Assembly: GCA_900543705.1 (NCBI GenBank)
Contig: UQSL01000054.1
Coordinates: 1 to 12,250 of the forward strand
Length of the DNA: 12,250 nucleotides
Reading direction: 5' to 3'
Source of the DNA: an uncultured Oscillospiraceae bacterium
GTDB taxonomy: Bacteria; Bacillota; Clostridia; Oscillospirales; Ruminococcaceae
Shown: one piece after another, positions 1-7,638 of the stretch
How the letters are laid out: every line of letters starts with the position of its first letter
Numbering within the stretch: the first letter of the stretch is position 1
Position numbers and translations under genes: made by a program
Notes under the pieces: generated by a model
What the model was told of the DNA's origin: nothing
Database searches by the model: none
Seen by the model: the letters and a program-made list of their open reading frames with translations, nothing else

Positions 1-189
1 GATATTCTACGACGGGGGTACTTTTTTATTTGTCCGCTTATCAGGGTTCGGTCCAACCCGGTGAATCGGACCTTTCCGGGAACGGGCGATGTTTAGCATG
101 ACAGGTTTTTGGGCACTGTTGTTTGTAATAATAATCATAAATTATACTTATAGGAATCATTTAGATCACCGGCATCCGGGTTTTAGCTG
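1..189. other. Non-coding segment downstream of the pyruvyl transferase gene
   Basis: This stretch lies after the last visible gene of the minus-strand cluster. No convincing coding region is seen. It has several short overlapping inverted repeats: GGGTT (44-48) with AACCC (55-59), GGTCC (50-54) with GGACC (68-72), and CCCGG (57-61) with CCGGG (76-80). These cannot all form at once. None is followed by a clear T-run on the minus strand, so I do not call an operon terminator. A TATAAT hexamer on the minus strand (141-146) has no good -35 partner. Confidence 0.4.
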
Positions 190-1323
190 TCATTTTGTTA
201 GATTATTCAGGCAGCCGGACAGATATTCCATCGCTTTGCCTTGCTCTGCATACAAAATCTCATTCACAGGCGCATAATCAATCGGCGTCTCCAGAATATT
301 GCTGAAACCCTCAGGTGCATAGACGCTGCGGGATGCAAGCCCGAATTGATTGAGTAAAAACCCCATCTTCTGACGATTGGACGAACGGATAAATGCGCCA
401 AACGGACGGTTATATTTGATTGACAGGACAGTTCCATGGAAGGTATCGGTCACCACATAATCCGCGAAACGGAAATAAGAGAGCACCTCAAGCGGGGACG
501 CTACCCGTTTCTCCTCACACCAGTCCTGGTAGTTGTTGACACAGAGCAGGCGCTTTCCCGTTTTCGCCGCCAAGCGCCGAATCTGTTCCGCTTCTTGGGC
601 TGACAGACGGTTATTGTACGCATAAACCAGGATATAGTCAAAGGATTCCGGCTTTTTGAGTTTCACCTCGGAAAACGGGTAGAGCAATACCGGGTCAATG
701 GAAAGATGTGGTTCCTTTCCGGTCAAATTCTGCACAATGTGCGAGGAATTTTCATCCCTGACCGAAATTTCGGCAAAGTGGCCGAGCAGTGATGCCGCTT
801 TTTCCCGGACGCCAAGGCGTTCGAGGCTCTCAAGTGTTGTGGCCCCAAAGCTTGCCGCATACGACACGACACTTTTTGCACGGTTTTCCTCCCCATACAG
901 TTGCCAGGGAATCTCCATTCCTGCATCCGCATACTGGGCGCAGTTGAACACCTCATCGCTGCCAATGACCAGCAAATCCAACTCCGGGCAATAAGTCCGG
1001 TCCGTATCCGGTGATAAAAGCGGGAAATACTCCCTATCATACCGTCGTTCAAATTCCTCCGACATCCGAAGAGTCTCCCCTGCCCCTTTCGGCTGCCCAC
1101 GCAGAAGTCCTTTTCCTCTGCGCAAGGCGGACCAGAGACCGGGGCACGCTGATTTTATCCATTGTTTTAACCCGGATGACCCCTCCGCCTGCTGAAAATC
1201 AACAAACTCAACTTCCCCGCCAAGCTGCTGCAGGGCATGCTGCAGGCCATATGCCTGTAAAAAGGAACCGCTGTTCCTGACGCGCTGCATGGACAAAATC
1301 CCCACATTGGGCTTTGTTTCCAT
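190..1323 (-). CDS. Polysaccharide pyruvyl transferase family protein
   Basis: This 377-residue cytoplasmic protein is predicted to transfer a pyruvyl group from phosphoenolpyruvate to a sugar of the repeat unit as a ketal, adding a negative charge to the polysaccharide. The start is an ATG with AAGGGG eight nt upstream. It fits the CsaB/PssK-type pyruvyl transferase family (PF04230). It opens with a GILSMQRVRNSGSFLQAYGL segment (residues 8-26), followed by the conserved DLLVIGSDEVF stretch (116-126), the SYAASFG motif (154-160), SIDPVLL (208-214), and the C-terminal VTDTFHGT motif (291-298), which contains the conserved histidine. Length is normal for the family. It is the last visible gene of the minus-strand operon, 22 nt after the Fe-S protein, a pairing common in Firmicute polysaccharide loci. 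The family also contains members of untested specificity, so the donor and acceptor are inferred. GC is high here (38 of 60 bases in 1081-1140). Confidence 0.85.
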   Translation of the reverse strand: METKPNVGILSMQRVRNSGSFLQAYGLQHALQQLGGEVEFVDFQQAEGSSGLKQWIKSACPGLWSALRRGKGLLRGQPKGAGETLRMSEEFERRYDREYFPLLSPDTDRTYCPELDLLVIGSDEVFNCAQYADAGMEIPWQLYGEENRAKSVVSYAASFGATTLESLERLGVREKAASLLGHFAEISVRDENSSHIVQNLTGKEPHLSIDPVLLYPFSEVKLKKPESFDYILVYAYNNRLSAQEAEQIRRLAAKTGKRLLCVNNYQDWCEEKRVASPLEVLSYFRFADYVVTDTFHGTVLSIKYNRPFGAFIRSSNRQKMGFLLNQFGLASRSVYAPEGFSNILETPIDYAPVNEILYAEQGKAMEYLSGCLNNLTK

Positions 1324-1345
1324 TTTATCTACCCCTTTGAACCAA

Positions 1346-2554
1346 TTACCGGTGGAAAAGCTTTTGTTTGATAAATTTCCGTACCTTTTTCGGAACTATC
1401 ATGGAGACGGCGCCCCGAATTCCCTGTTTTATCCGGGCCGAACGGGGAGGCAGTCCGAAGTGTTCCAATACCTGTCCCACAGGCAGGTTCTTTCTCATCT
1501 CCCAAAAGGCGTCTTCTCCCTCTTTGCGGATTGTAGGCCTGGAGAGATTGGGGTTTTTTTTGGTTGCCTCTTCCAAGGAAACCGGTTTTGTTTTCATTCT
1601 CTTCTGGACTTCCGGCAGCAGGGATTTACCCTTGTCGGAGTTGAGCAAAATCAGAGAAATCCCACGCCCGTCAAAGAGTTCCGGCATGATGGTTTCCGCG
1701 CCCCACAAGTCTCCAATCGTGATATCGGAGGCGCGGGGCACGGGATAAAAGGAACAGGAAAAGCAAGCGTCTCGATATCCAATAGTTTTCAAATAAGTCC
1801 CGACAAATGCTTTGGAAATATTATTGGTATGCACAGCTTGATTTTGAACCTTTACACTGCTGTTAATCAAACTCCAGTTCCCATACCGCTTTTCTTTGCC
1901 GCGCATATCCGCCCAAACCACTTTTTGACCGAATTTTTCTTCCATCAAAGTTATATAGTCTGCAAACAGTTCCGGGCTTGCCACCCCATGGCAAATCAAA
2001 TCCACCGTCAGCAGGTTTTCATAATCCTTTCTCAAATATGCTTTTAACCCGGATATCTGGCAGGGAGTGCCTGTGTATAGCACCTTTTTCCCCTGCTCCA
2101 AAAATTCCCTTGCCTTCCGGAATGTCTCTTTCGTATCGCTCTGTACATATTTGGATTTTTTAAACTTGCCAATCTGCGCCTTGTCCGTCACATAGTTGTG
2201 GCAGACCTTCATGTCCTTATCATATTCCACACCGAAACTCACATAGTTTTTATCACAAAAGGCGTCGACAATGGCTGGAAAAGCTCCACCGGAAGCACTT
2301 TCCATCAGGACTTTTTCATCCTTATGGACTGCGCCGTAAAGCTCCGGCTCTCCCTCCCCTTTTGGACGGACTGCCGGGTCCTCCGGGCAGACTTTACGGC
2401 ATAAATCACAGTGGATGCACAGAGATTCCTCAATTTTGGGGTAGAGAAACCCTTTTTCATCCGGCTGCATGGAAATACACTGCTTCGGGCAAATTTGCAA
2501 ACACGCCCCGCATCCACAGCATTCCGCCTTATTTCCATTGCTCAAATAAGCCAT
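1346..2554 (-). CDS. F420 hydrogenase/dehydrogenase beta-subunit family Fe-S protein (FrhB/FdhB-like)
   Basis: This roughly 402-residue cytoplasmic redox protein has unknown substrate. I chose the ATG at 2554, because GAGGAG (2563-2568) sits 8 nt upstream of it; an in-frame GTG six nt earlier lies too close. The N-terminus carries two [4Fe-4S] ferredoxin motifs, Cys12-x2-Cys15-x2-Cys18-x3-Cys22-Pro and Cys46-x2-Cys49-x2-Cys52-x3-Cys56-Pro. The FrhB/FdhB N- and C-terminal domains (PF04422, PF04432) follow, with SASGGAF (86-92), TGTPCQ (161-166), CHGVAS (188-193), CFSC (264-267) and SDITIGDLWG (276-285). In methanogens this fold reduces coenzyme F420 using FAD. In Firmicute polysaccharide clusters it regularly stands beside pyruvyl transferases, as here, and its job is not established. 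A flavin/Fe-S-dependent reduction of a sugar or sugar substituent is inference. It is 18 nt downstream of the flippase, within the operon. Confidence 0.85.
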   Translation of the reverse strand: MAYLSNGNKAECCGCGACLQICPKQCISMQPDEKGFLYPKIEESLCIHCDLCRKVCPEDPAVRPKGEGEPELYGAVHKDEKVLMESASGGAFPAIVDAFCDKNYVSFGVEYDKDMKVCHNYVTDKAQIGKFKKSKYVQSDTKETFRKAREFLEQGKKVLYTGTPCQISGLKAYLRKDYENLLTVDLICHGVASPELFADYITLMEEKFGQKVVWADMRGKEKRYGNWSLINSSVKVQNQAVHTNNISKAFVGTYLKTIGYRDACFSCSFYPVPRASDITIGDLWGAETIMPELFDGRGISLILLNSDKGKSLLPEVQKRMKTKPVSLEEATKKNPNLSRPTIRKEGEDAFWEMRKNLPVGQVLEHFGLPPRSARIKQGIRGAVSMIVPKKVRKFIKQKLFHR

Positions 2555-2572
2555 TACCACAACTCCTCATGG

Positions 2573-4114
2573 TCATCTTTCAGATACCGAACAGATTTTG
2601 TTTTTGATTTTCGCCAGGGTTTCTTTTCGCTCCTCCCGATTGAGCAGGATGATAAAATTAATTAGAAATCCGAGAGCTCCACAGATTCCCGCCGCTGCCA
2701 TCAGGTCCCCCCAGCTGTTTATCACAAACAAATTCTTCAAACCCATAAATAGCAGTATAATGACTATACTGCATATCACCGCTCGGATAAACGGGGGATA
2801 AAAAACAAATCCACGTTGCTTTAAATTGCTGGCGGCATAACTTGGAACGAACAAAACGGTTTTTAAAAACAACATGATTGCATTACCGATCGCGATAGCG
2901 AACACTCCCAGCTTCGTTGTTCTGAGTAAAAGAAAAACCAAGCCAACATTTAATATACCTAACACCATATTAACCAACACAGGTACTTTCAAGTGATTTG
3001 TAACAGTATTGATCGAATAAAGACTATCTACATAAGCGCTTACCATTTTCGGCAACAGTGAAATAACAGATAGAAGTTGAATAATCTGAATTTCCGCCGC
3101 ACTTTTTCCAGGCAACCACAGCTGATAAAAGTCTGTACCAAAAACAACAAGGCCAGCAATGGGAACCGTCATAATCAGGGACAACACTTTAATGGAATAC
3201 TTAACGCTGGAAACCAGTTCCTTTTGCTGTCCTTTTGCATATAAAATCGTAAACTGCGGTATAAAAATCCCTGATATGGCTGCAATTAGCGATTGCAGCG
3301 CGGTTGGAAACGTTTTGGCTATTGAAAGCATTCCCATCGCAGTTTCACCGATAAACAGGTTTGCAATCAGCAAATCCAAACCCAGCAGCAACGCATAGCT
3401 CAGGCTGTTGACAGAGTTCCAAATCCCGGCGGAGAGCACCTCTTTGACCGCCTGAAAGTGAAAATGCCGAAAATTGATGTTCACTTCCGGCAGCATTTTC
3501 TTGGTCAGAAAAATATCCGCGCCCGCCATAAAGACAGAGCAGGCCAACACCCCAATGCTGATAAAATAGATTTTCGGAGTCAGGCAGGCAATCAGGCCCA
3601 GCGTCACAACCAGTTTGACAATGTTGCCGAGAATCGTACGAATAGACTGCACGTCCAAGCGGTTGCGTGCAAAGGGCGCCACGGTAAACACAGCCGTTAC
3701 CACTGTAAAAACAGAATTCAAAAAGGCGACCGCAAAGGTGATCTGTACATCCCTCACCAACCGGTCGGATACTTTCAGCAGCGATTGGATATTGAAAATA
3801 ATAATCAGAGAAATAAAAGAAATGACAACGGAAAGAAATACGTTGGAAAGCAAAATAGAGTTGAAATACTCATCCGCCTTTTTGCTGTTTCCCTTGTGGA
3901 TTTCAATGGTGATAAACCGTCCTGCCATGGAGTTTAGCGCAACAGTAACAATGGAAGCGTAATTGACAAAGTTATTGGCAAGGCCAATGTAACCGTACGC
4001 CTCCGTTCCCAAGACTTCCGTCAGGTATGGTGTGAGGAAAAAGCTGATTCCCATGCTGACGGCGAAAGACACCAGGCTGGCAGCCAAATTAATAATCATT
4101 CTCTTTTTATTCAT
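2573..4114 (-). CDS. Wzx-type oligosaccharide flippase (MOP superfamily)
   Basis: This 513-residue integral membrane protein is predicted to flip lipid-linked polysaccharide repeat units across the cytoplasmic membrane. The sequence is hydrophobic throughout, with about 12-14 membrane segments, and starts with the typical positively charged N-terminus (MNKKRMIINLAASLVSF) and the FFLTPYLTEVLGTEAYGYIGL stretch seen in Wzx/RfbX proteins (residues about 25-45; PF01943/PF13440). The start ATG has GGAG 7 nt upstream. It lies 24 nt after a GT2 gene and 18 nt before the Fe-S protein, clearly co-transcribed. Together with the Wzy-like gene it defines the cluster as Wzx/Wzy-dependent rather than ABC-transporter dependent. 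The 3' part (about 2650-3060) looks more AT-rich than the 5' part, consistent with mosaic exchange common in flippase genes. Substrate cannot be read from sequence. Confidence 0.88.
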   Translation of the reverse strand: MNKKRMIINLAASLVSFAVSMGISFFLTPYLTEVLGTEAYGYIGLANNFVNYASIVTVALNSMAGRFITIEIHKGNSKKADEYFNSILLSNVFLSVVISFISLIIIFNIQSLLKVSDRLVRDVQITFAVAFLNSVFTVVTAVFTVAPFARNRLDVQSIRTILGNIVKLVVTLGLIACLTPKIYFISIGVLACSVFMAGADIFLTKKMLPEVNINFRHFHFQAVKEVLSAGIWNSVNSLSYALLLGLDLLIANLFIGETAMGMLSIAKTFPTALQSLIAAISGIFIPQFTILYAKGQQKELVSSVKYSIKVLSLIMTVPIAGLVVFGTDFYQLWLPGKSAAEIQIIQLLSVISLLPKMVSAYVDSLYSINTVTNHLKVPVLVNMVLGILNVGLVFLLLRTTKLGVFAIAIGNAIMLFLKTVLFVPSYAASNLKQRGFVFYPPFIRAVICSIVIILLFMGLKNLFVINSWGDLMAAAGICGALGFLINFIILLNREERKETLAKIKNKICSVSER

Positions 4115-4138
4115 AACTCTGCTCCAGTTTTCAGTTTG

Positions 4139-5125
4139 TCATCCGTTAAGCCGGCAGTGAATCCAATGGAAAATGCCGGGAGAAATACAAAACGAAGCCC
4201 ATAGTGCACGGCGCTTCCAACCAAAGTATGGACTGCTTTTCATGGATTTCATCTGTATTTTCAGCTCAGCTGCAATTTTCTCAAGGATGCTCCTATCCTT
4301 GCGTGGCATTTTTGATACCTGATAAAAATGCTCCATCAGCGCGGTAAGATACACCCACTGCAGCTGCAAAAATGCTTCCTGTAATTGTTCCTTTTCCAGA
4401 AAAACAAGCTGTTCTTTCAAAGCGCTCAGCGCATCCAGCCGCTGCATCCGGTACGCTGCATGTGTAATACTCTGGGGATTCTGATAGTAATTATAATACC
4501 CCGCATGGAGAAATGCGATTTTTTTCGATCGAAAGATGAGCTTATAAGTCGTGAATTCATCCTCATGCAAGCGGCCTGTCGGGTATTCTATCCCCTCAAA
4601 CAACTCTTTATAATAGAGTTTGGCACATGCAACCACAGAAAAAGCATGCGCAGGGCTGTACATCTTTTCCAGAGCCTCTTCCCGGCTGAGAAACTCGCAG
4701 AGGGCGTCGGACTGGTCTTCCGGGCGGTATTCCCAGTATCTTTCCTGAGTTTTGCGAAACTCGCAACTGACGATATCGCAGCTTTCCCTTTTTGCGATCC
4801 CATACAGCGTCTCTAGTGTTTTGGGGTGAAGATAATCGTCGCTGTCCAGGAAAAACAGGTATTTCCCGGATGCAATTTTCATTCCGGCATTACGTGCCGA
4901 ACTGAGCCCTCCGTTTTCCTTGTGGATAACATGAATTCTGTCGTCCTTCTCTGCCATTTCCTCGCAGAGTTGAGGACAGCGGTCCGGAGAACCATCATCC
5001 ACTAAAATCAGTTCAAAATCTAAAAACGTCTGCTTTAAAACAGACGTGACGCATTCCTCTATAAATCCTTCCACCCGATATACGGGGACAATCACACTGA
5101 TTTCTGGCCTGTTTTTCATCGGCAT
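4139..5125 (-). CDS. GT2 family glycosyltransferase
   Basis: This 328-residue, GT-A fold, probably cytoplasmic or membrane-associated enzyme adds a sugar from a nucleotide-sugar donor to the growing repeat unit. The N-terminal domain is classic GT2 (PF00535): PEISVIVPVY (7-16), VDDGS (42-46), SSARNAG (75-81) and the metal-binding DSDD (94-97). A later HEDE (187-190) supplies the likely acidic catalytic residues (ED/E after the small domain, as in many Firmicute capsule transferases). The C-terminal 100 residues are variable and helical, and probably select the acceptor. The start ATG at 5125 has AGGGG about 6 nt upstream, though a second ATG two codons later is possible. It is 26 nt downstream of another GT2 gene. 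It shares the N-terminal pattern with the neighbouring 5152-6129 gene but the C-terminus differs, so the two probably form different linkages. Confidence 0.88.
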   Translation of the reverse strand: MPMKNRPEISVIVPVYRVEGFIEECVTSVLKQTFLDFELILVDDGSPDRCPQLCEEMAEKDDRIHVIHKENGGLSSARNAGMKIASGKYLFFLDSDDYLHPKTLETLYGIAKRESCDIVSCEFRKTQERYWEYRPEDQSDALCEFLSREEALEKMYSPAHAFSVVACAKLYYKELFEGIEYPTGRLHEDEFTTYKLIFRSKKIAFLHAGYYNYYQNPQSITHAAYRMQRLDALSALKEQLVFLEKEQLQEAFLQLQWVYLTALMEHFYQVSKMPRKDRSILEKIAAELKIQMKSMKSSPYFGWKRRALWASFCISPGIFHWIHCRLNG

Positions 5126-5151
5126 CCATTTCCCCTTTCACAGTCCCGGGT

Positions 5152-6129
5152 TCATCCCTTGATTTTAAAAAGCAGGGAAATGATACGGTATCGTTTCCTC
5201 AGCAAGAGCCGGTAGACTATTTTTTTATTGCGCTCAAGCGTTTTCAAATAGGGATTCTCCCGATATTTGGGAAATGTTTTCTCGACGTATTCCCGAATCG
5301 TGGAGAGCAGAGAGCTTAACGGGTCGATTCTGAGGATCCGGACGCTTGCCGCAATCAGCACATGATAAATCGCCAAAAACTCCAGTTCCTCACGAAAGTG
5401 CTCGAAAGCGCCCTGTTCTTGATAATAAGACAGGATGTCTTCCATGGCGTCCAGGATTTCCAGATTCCTCTGCAAATTGGAATTGCGCATGGTGGAGACG
5501 GGACGTTGATAATAGTGGTAATAGCAGCGCTCTGTTACACCGATTCCATCCGCCGCCAAATACAGTTTGGTTACTGTCCGAAAGTCCTCATACCACACCC
5601 GGGCGGGAAACCGGATTCCCGTTTTTACAAACAAATCCCGATGAAACAGTTTATTGCAGGGAGATGGCCAACCATTTAGAATATCTCTATTCTCTTTAAA
5701 ATCTAGCCTCCGATGCTTCTCTTGCGCTTCCATTCCCTGTGATAAAAGCTTTCCATTTTCGCCGACAATGTCCCATCCACAGATTACCATCTCCACATTG
5801 AGAGCCTGCGCCTCCTTCCATAGCCCTGACAGCATGTCCGGCGCTATGGTATCGTCACTGTCGACAAAGACAAAATACCGCCCCCGTGCGCACTCCATCC
5901 CCGTATTACGCGCAACGCCCTGGCCCTGGTTTTCCTGATGTATGACCCTGATAACATCCGGATAGCGCAGGGCATATTCTTCAGCCATTTCTCCGCTGGA
6001 ATCCGTCGAGCCGTCGTCTACCAGAATTACTTCGTAGGCATCAAAATCTTGTTGCATAATGGAATCCAAGCAGGCATTAAGATATTCTTTCACATTGTAA
6101 ACCGGCACAATTACACTGATTTCAGGCAT
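5152..6129 (-). CDS. GT2 family glycosyltransferase
   Basis: This is a 325-residue GT-A glycosyltransferase for repeat-unit assembly. I chose the ATG at 6129, which begins MPEISVIVPVYN, because GGGTG lies 5 nt upstream and the family normally starts right at this beta strand. An in-frame ATG at 6198 would add 23 residues overlapping the upstream polymerase gene and is unlikely. Motifs: VDDGS (37-41), GVARNTG (71-77), metal-binding DSDD (90-93) and WYEDF (179-183), the acidic pair typical of the active site in this subfamily. The stop codon of the upstream Wzy-like gene (TGA, 6134-6136) lies inside this gene's RBS, so translation is probably coupled. The donor sugar cannot be predicted. A Tyr-rich CYYHYYQRP motif after the catalytic region is shared in style with the other GT2 proteins here. 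Confidence 0.88.
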   Translation of the reverse strand: MPEISVIVPVYNVKEYLNACLDSIMQQDFDAYEVILVDDGSTDSSGEMAEEYALRYPDVIRVIHQENQGQGVARNTGMECARGRYFVFVDSDDTIAPDMLSGLWKEAQALNVEMVICGWDIVGENGKLLSQGMEAQEKHRRLDFKENRDILNGWPSPCNKLFHRDLFVKTGIRFPARVWYEDFRTVTKLYLAADGIGVTERCYYHYYQRPVSTMRNSNLQRNLEILDAMEDILSYYQEQGAFEHFREELEFLAIYHVLIAASVRILRIDPLSSLLSTIREYVEKTFPKYRENPYLKTLERNKKIVYRLLLRKRYRIISLLFKIKG

Positions 6130-6133
6130 TTTA

Positions 6134-7615
6134 TCACCCTTTTTCATTTTGCCATTTCTGAATCTGTTTTTCTGAAAGGACCAGGAAAACAGCAACATAA
6201 AGACTCACAGCCGGCGCCGTGAACACATGCCCGGCAAAAAATGCAATTCCAATGCCCAAGATCAGGCCGTATAGATAGGTACAATACCAAATGGAACCCC
6301 AGACTTTTCGAAATCTGACAAAAACCTGCTTTAATACCCGGAAAAGGAAATACAAAAGAGGAATCAAATACAAAACCAGGCCAACAATACCATGACGGAA
6401 CAGCAGCGTCATAAAGTCCATTTCCATGGCCCTCTCTATTGATGCAGGCGCCCCTTCGTAACTCACATACCCAATCCCAAACAATTTTCCCGCCATATCG
6501 CTTTGGACATAGGTCTTTATCGTGGGAAGCGAATGATTTAAACGGTTGCTCAAAAGCCAGTTTGCGGTGCGGTATAAACGGGATGTTTCAAACCCGGAAA
6601 CAGCGCTTGAGGAAGGCTTGGAAGCCTGAGAATCAGCAGAGGAATTCCCGCTTATCTCACTGTCCGTTTTCGAGCTGCTGCTTTGGCTGGAGGCAGGCGC
6701 ACTGCTCGAGGAGGTTTCCACCTGTTTGTGGTAGAAAAACGTCATACGGCCTTCCACATTTTCTCTCAATGGGGAAACCAGATATAACAGGCCCATTGCG
6801 ATGCACATAGCAAAAGCCATCAGCGCCTGTTTTCGGTTTCCAGACTGACGACGGCGTACAAATTCAATGATATGCCAGATTAAAAAGCACAAAACATAAC
6901 CTGCGACGCTCAAAAAGACTGCTTTCGTCCCGATGAAAAGGCTACAAAATACTACTAGCCCGAGGCCGATCACTCCCCCTGCCAAAGTAATCCATGTTCT
7001 TTTGCTGCCGGTCAGGTTTGCCATACGGGAGCTAAAATAACAAACCACAACGGGAGCAAGCATTCCAATCACAACGCCTACCTCATTTGCCGCATGGAAC
7101 CAGCCCTTGTTCCCTGCACCTCCGGACCAATAGGTGTCAAATCCGGTCCCCGTCACAAAACCGATAAAGATCACGCTCATATAGATGACCCCGGTATAGG
7201 CCAGAATTATTCGATCAATCAAATGTCCTACATCCAGATAAAACAGGTAAAATGCCAGTAGGACAAAGGGAAAATAATACAGTTTGATAATCTCTTTGAT
7301 ATTTCCGGCGGCACAGGAAAACCCGCCCCTTTTATAGCAGAGGAACAGGAATATCAGACAATAGAAAGCCATGGACAGGCAGATTATCAGCGAAAACCAT
7401 TTCTTTCGCCTTCCCGCCGCCAATACCGTGTACACAAAACAGGCTACCATGAATAAAGCTCTCACGATAGTGCCAATCGTATAAAACTGTCCGGCTTCCA
7501 CTTGAAACGCCGTGATGACATCGAGGATAGGCTGGCACAGCACAAAAATGGAAAGTGCTAACAGGATATACCCTGTTTTCTTTTCGTCCGTTTTTTTGAT
7601 TATTGACTGTTTGAT
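6134..7615 (-). CDS. Wzy-like O-antigen/capsule polymerase (O-antigen ligase family), abnormal start
   Basis: This integral membrane protein is predicted to polymerise flipped repeat units at the outer face of the membrane. It has about 10-12 membrane segments, a QPILD motif at the end of the first segment, a GWFHAANEVG motif in the middle, and a large external loop between late segments, matching the O-antigen ligase/Wzy class (PF04932-like). No ATG fits. Open reading from the GTG at 7543 would cut the first membrane helix, whereas the frame stays open upstream and a strong RBS (GGGAGGG, 7622-7628) sits 6 nt before an ATC codon at 7615-7613. Starting there gives 493 residues beginning KQSIIKKTDEKKTGY after the initiator, then a complete first helix. 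So the true start is either a non-standard AUC or a mutated ATG. The large loop carries a very serine-rich insert (about residues 300-341). It lies 23 nt after the GT4 gene. Confidence 0.8.
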   Translation of the reverse strand: MKQSIIKKTDEKKTGYILLALSIFVLCQPILDVITAFQVEAGQFYTIGTIVRALFMVACFVYTVLAAGRRKKWFSLIICLSMAFYCLIFLFLCYKRGGFSCAAGNIKEIIKLYYFPFVLLAFYLFYLDVGHLIDRIILAYTGVIYMSVIFIGFVTGTGFDTYWSGGAGNKGWFHAANEVGVVIGMLAPVVVCYFSSRMANLTGSKRTWITLAGGVIGLGLVVFCSLFIGTKAVFLSVAGYVLCFLIWHIIEFVRRRQSGNRKQALMAFAMCIAMGLLYLVSPLRENVEGRMTFFYHKQVETSSSSAPASSQSSSSKTDSEISGNSSADSQASKPSSSAVSGFETSRLYRTANWLLSNRLNHSLPTIKTYVQSDMAGKLFGIGYVSYEGAPASIERAMEMDFMTLLFRHGIVGLVLYLIPLLYFLFRVLKQVFVRFRKVWGSIWYCTYLYGLILGIGIAFFAGHVFTAPAVSLYVAVFLVLSEKQIQKWQNEKG

Positions 7616-7621
7616 GTTATT

Positions 7622-7628
7622 CCCTCCC
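7622..7628 (-). promoter_or_regulatory. Ribosome binding site deciding the wzy-like start
   Basis: GGGAGGG on the minus strand is the best Shine-Dalgarno match between the GT4 stop codon (7639-7641) and the polymerase frame. Six nt later comes an in-frame ATC (7615-7613). The next conventional start codon is a GTG 72 nt further in, inside the first membrane helix and without an RBS. Confidence 0.6.
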
Positions 7629-7638
7629 GTCCGGCCGC

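Noticed and set aside
89..277. Plus-strand 62-codon ORF with a hydrophobic N-terminus, toxin-like at first sight
   Set aside because: It has no Shine-Dalgarno sequence, and its second half is simply the complement of the pyruvyl transferase 3' end. The hydrophobic stretch comes from an AT-rich run.
1289..2047. 252-codon plus-strand ORF opposite the Fe-S protein
   Set aside because: It is antisense to a gene with all ferredoxin and FrhB motifs, and the translation shows no domain pattern.
3458..3937. Plus-strand ORFs opposite the flippase, rich in His/Gln/Asn/Arg
   Set aside because: The composition is the usual shadow of a hydrophobic membrane-protein gene; no RBS and no family resemblance.
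6130..6198. Extended N-terminus of the second GT2 gene beginning MLLFSW
   Set aside because: It would overlap the polymerase gene and add residues before the first strand. The ATG at 6129 has the proper RBS.
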